Source: a bacterium (GTDB taxonomy: Bacteria > Oederibacteriota > PGYV01 > DSBP01). From it: a DNA stretch of 8,678 nucleotides. The DNA is taken from positions 1-8,678 of the forward strand of contig DSBP01000216.1 in assembly GCA_011049465.1 (NCBI GenBank), written 5' to 3'. A model generated the notes under the pieces. It saw nothing but the letters and a program-made list of their open reading frames with translations. It was not told the origin of the DNA and searched no databases. Made by a program: the position numbers and the translations under genes. This document shows positions 7,068 through 8,678 of this stretch, in pieces (the stretch's first letter is position 1; each line of letters starts with the position of its first letter).

Positions 7068-7508
7068 ATGAAAGACGTTGAAAAAAAAGGAAAGTCAGAG
7101 TATTCGATAGAGGTGCCGAGGCAGGAAAAATATTTTTTCCTGATAAGAAGTTTTCTTGAGAACGTGCTGTCTGTTGAGGGCGTTGACGAAAAGGAGCGTG
7201 ATGATGTTGTGCTCGCGGTAAATGAGGCGTGCGACAAGCTTTTCAGGAGGGGCGATACAAACGAAAAGATGAAGATTGATATCTCGCTCAAGGTGACGCC
7301 TAAAAAGACGGTTATTGTGCTTCACAGGAAAAGATCGCAGGCGCAGCCCGTTGATTTCGGAAAAGTTGACGAGGACAGGATCGTCCTGGAGGCTGTTAAA
7401 AACAAGATAGGCGATTATCTTATCGAGAAGAGCGCGGATGAGGTCTCTTATATGTTGTCAAAGAAAAAGGGCGACCAGCTTAAAATCACGAAGTTGAGGG
7501 GGAAATAG
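7068..7508 (+). CDS. RsbW-like anti-sigma / serine kinase-fold protein with degraded ATP-binding motifs
   Basis: 146 residues, close to the usual RsbW size. The N-terminal half follows the RsbW pattern: a 'YSIEVPRQEKYFFLIRSFLENV' type beginning (12-33), then the helix 'VVLAVNEACDKLF' (47-59), which matches the N-box helix 'AVSEACTNAV' of B. subtilis RsbW. The C-terminal 'IGDYLIEKSADEVSYML' (114-130) matches 'LGLYLMETLMDEV'. Key residues are missing. The N-box Asn that coordinates Mg-ATP is Lys57. The D-x-G loop is replaced by H86-R87-K88. The GxGLGL loop is reduced to a single Gly115. I infer the fold is kept but ATP binding and kinase activity are probably lost. RsbW proteins normally bind a STAS-domain antagonist and/or a sigma factor. 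Here the protein may act as a binding partner or regulator of the phosphatase encoded next. It has its own strong ribosome binding site and ends one codon before the next start. Confidence 0.75.
   Translation: MKDVEKKGKSEYSIEVPRQEKYFFLIRSFLENVLSVEGVDEKERDDVVLAVNEACDKLFRRGDTNEKMKIDISLKVTPKKTVIVLHRKRSQAQPVDFGKVDEDRIVLEAVKNKIGDYLIEKSADEVSYMLSKKKGDQLKITKLRGK
7496..7502 (+). promoter_or_regulatory. Ribosome binding site for the GTG start of the phosphatase gene
   Basis: GAGGGGG lies 6 nt upstream of the GTG at 7509, inside the last codons of the RsbW-like gene. It supports the unusual GTG start directly after the TAG at 7506-7508. Confidence 0.7.
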
Positions 7509-8678
7509 GTGGCCGGAAAAAAGCGCACAAGCATAAAAGCGGAGATTACTTTTTTTATCATCCTTTTGATGGTGATTGTTACGGGCAGCCTCGGTTATTT
7601 TATCCTTGAGGCGCAGAAGCAGAGCCTGACGACAGAGGTGAAGCTCAGGGGGCTGAGTATTGCAAAAAACATGGCGAATAATATGGCGGATTTTATTCTT
7701 ACGGATGATGAGCTGTCGGTAATGAGAATCATCACGGACACAATGAACAATACGGGTGTTGTTTACGCCTTTTTTGTCGACGAAAAAAACGTGATTAAGG
7801 CGCACAACAAGATAGAAATGTTCGGCACCGCGTTCAGCGAGCCTGAAGCGCGTGAGATTATCGAGACAGAGCCGTATGCCATAAGTGTTTACGGCGGAAA
7901 AGGCGGCAGGATTATTGATTTTTCGGCGCCGGTAGTGGCAAAAGGAAGGCTCACTCTCGGCTCTGTCCGGCTCGGAATATCACACAGCCTCATAGATAAT
8001 GTCATAAACGCCGCCTATGTAAAAGCGGCAATAATAGCGCTGATAGCCCTTGTTCTGGGCATAGCGGGCGCGTTTTTTCTCGGGGCAGCAATTACCAGGC
8101 CCATTGGAACCCTGGCGCAGGGCGCGAAAATAATAGGGACGGGAAACCTGGCCCACACAATTAAGATTAACAGCAATAATGAGCTTGGCGAGCTTGCCTC
8201 TGTCTTTAACGCCATGACCGGGGACCTGAAAAAGGCGCAGGAGGCCGCCATACAGCAGCAGCGCCTTGAACGCGAGCTTGAGCTGGCGAGGGACATACAG
8301 CTGTCGCTTATACCGAAGGACATAGAGAAGATAAAAGGGTATGAAGTGGCGGCCTATTACCTGGCGGCAAAAGAAGTGGGCGGCGACTATTATGACGTAA
8401 TGAGGCTCAATGACGATAAGTTTGGTTTTGTCGTGGGTGACGTATCGGGAAAGGGAGTGCCTGCGGCGCTTGTAATGACAATGGCAAGGAGCGTTCTGCA
8501 CGCTGACGCGAGGGGGCTCTTTGACAAGCCGTCAAGCGAGACACTGAAGCGCCTTAACAGCACCGTGAGCAAGGATATAAAAGACGGCATGTTTATAACA
8601 TTGTTTTACGGCATTCTTGATATCAAAAAAAATGTATTGAATATCTCATCTGCCGGGCATAATGACACTGTTGTTTAC
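7509..8678 (+). CDS. Membrane receptor with HAMP and RsbU/SpoIIE-type PP2C phosphatase domain (3' end missing)
   Basis: Starts at GTG and stays open to the window end (390 codons, no stop), so it is truncated by the edge. A basic N-terminus (AGKKRTSIK) precedes transmembrane segment 1 at about 13-33. An extracytoplasmic sensor follows at about 34-170, with 'GLSIAKNMANNMADFIL' and a PAS/Cache-like core 'VVYAFFVDEKNVIKAH' (84-99). Segment 2 is at about 171-194. HAMP runs from about 195 to 246 (TRPIGTLAQGAKII at 196-209, then NELGELASVFNAM at 224-236). The signalling helix 'ERELELARDIQLSLIP' (254-269) leads into the phosphatase domain: E-V-G-G-D-Y-Y-D at 289-296, G-D-V-S-G-K-G-V-P-A-A-L at 310-321, S-A-G-H-N at 381-385. 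The metal-binding aspartates 293 and 311 are present, so it should be active. The family dephosphorylates Ser/Thr on STAS-domain anti-anti-sigma proteins in the cytoplasm. The sensed signal is unknown. Its neighbour is the RsbW-like protein, giving half of a partner-switch module. Confidence 0.9.
   Translation, partial: MAGKKRTSIKAEITFFIILLMVIVTGSLGYFILEAQKQSLTTEVKLRGLSIAKNMANNMADFILTDDELSVMRIITDTMNNTGVVYAFFVDEKNVIKAHNKIEMFGTAFSEPEAREIIETEPYAISVYGGKGGRIIDFSAPVVAKGRLTLGSVRLGISHSLIDNVINAAYVKAAIIALIALVLGIAGAFFLGAAITRPIGTLAQGAKIIGTGNLAHTIKINSNNELGELASVFNAMTGDLKKAQEAAIQQQRLERELELARDIQLSLIPKDIEKIKGYEVAAYYLAAKEVGGDYYDVMRLNDDKFGFVVGDVSGKGVPAALVMTMARSVLHADARGLFDKPSSETLKRLNSTVSKDIKDGMFITLFYGILDIKKNVLNISSAGHNDTVVY

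Noticed and set aside
5391..7508. UAG recoded as a sense codon
   Set aside because: Both TAG codons sit exactly at gene ends, each following start has a ribosome binding site, and a fusion across 7038 would join an exported barrel to a cytoplasmic kinase-fold protein.
7980..8501. 173-codon minus-strand open frame opposite the phosphatase gene
   Set aside because: The plus strand encodes conserved HAMP and PP2C motifs through the same region; the minus product has no family features.

Overview
The window holds four co-directional genes on the + strand, packed with almost no intergenic space. The first is cut by the left edge and the last by the right edge. No promoter, terminator, tRNA, rRNA, CRISPR array or insertion sequence is visible, and there is no gene-free stretch longer than 27 bp. 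The layout looks like the interior of one transcription unit.

The proteins point to an uncultured, Gram-negative (two-membrane) bacterium. The first protein ends in a YPNPFNP / FlgD-Ig-like C-terminal domain and the second begins as a PorV/UPF0164-type outer-membrane barrel. This pairing is common in deep-branching lineages such as Elusimicrobiota, Omnitrophota, Goldiibacteriota and Firestonebacteria. Frequent AGG (Arg) and ATA (Ile) codons run through all four genes, so nothing suggests that one of them was recently acquired. The phylum cannot be fixed from this window.

Region by region: (1) 1-5394, the 3' part (1797 codons) of a giant exported protein made of about 164-residue tandem units (half a unit, then ten full units) and the YPNPFNP terminal domain. 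(2) 5391-7040, a signal peptide, a PorV-like barrel, a charged helical segment and about four TPRs; its ATG overlaps the previous stop by 4 bp. (3) 7068-7508, a small RsbW-like protein of the GHKL ATPase fold whose ATP-binding motifs are all degraded. (4) 7509 to the window end, a membrane-anchored receptor with a HAMP domain and an RsbU/SpoIIE-type PP2C phosphatase domain with intact motifs.

Inferred working model: genes 1 and 2 form a secretion/surface pair, a giant repeat protein and an outer-membrane barrel that may carry or anchor it. Genes 3 and 4 form part of a partner-switching signal module whose phosphatase senses the extracytoplasmic side. The coupling of a surface-assembly pair to a partner switch containing an apparent pseudokinase is the most unusual aspect. 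The expected STAS-domain partner is not in the window and could lie just outside it.
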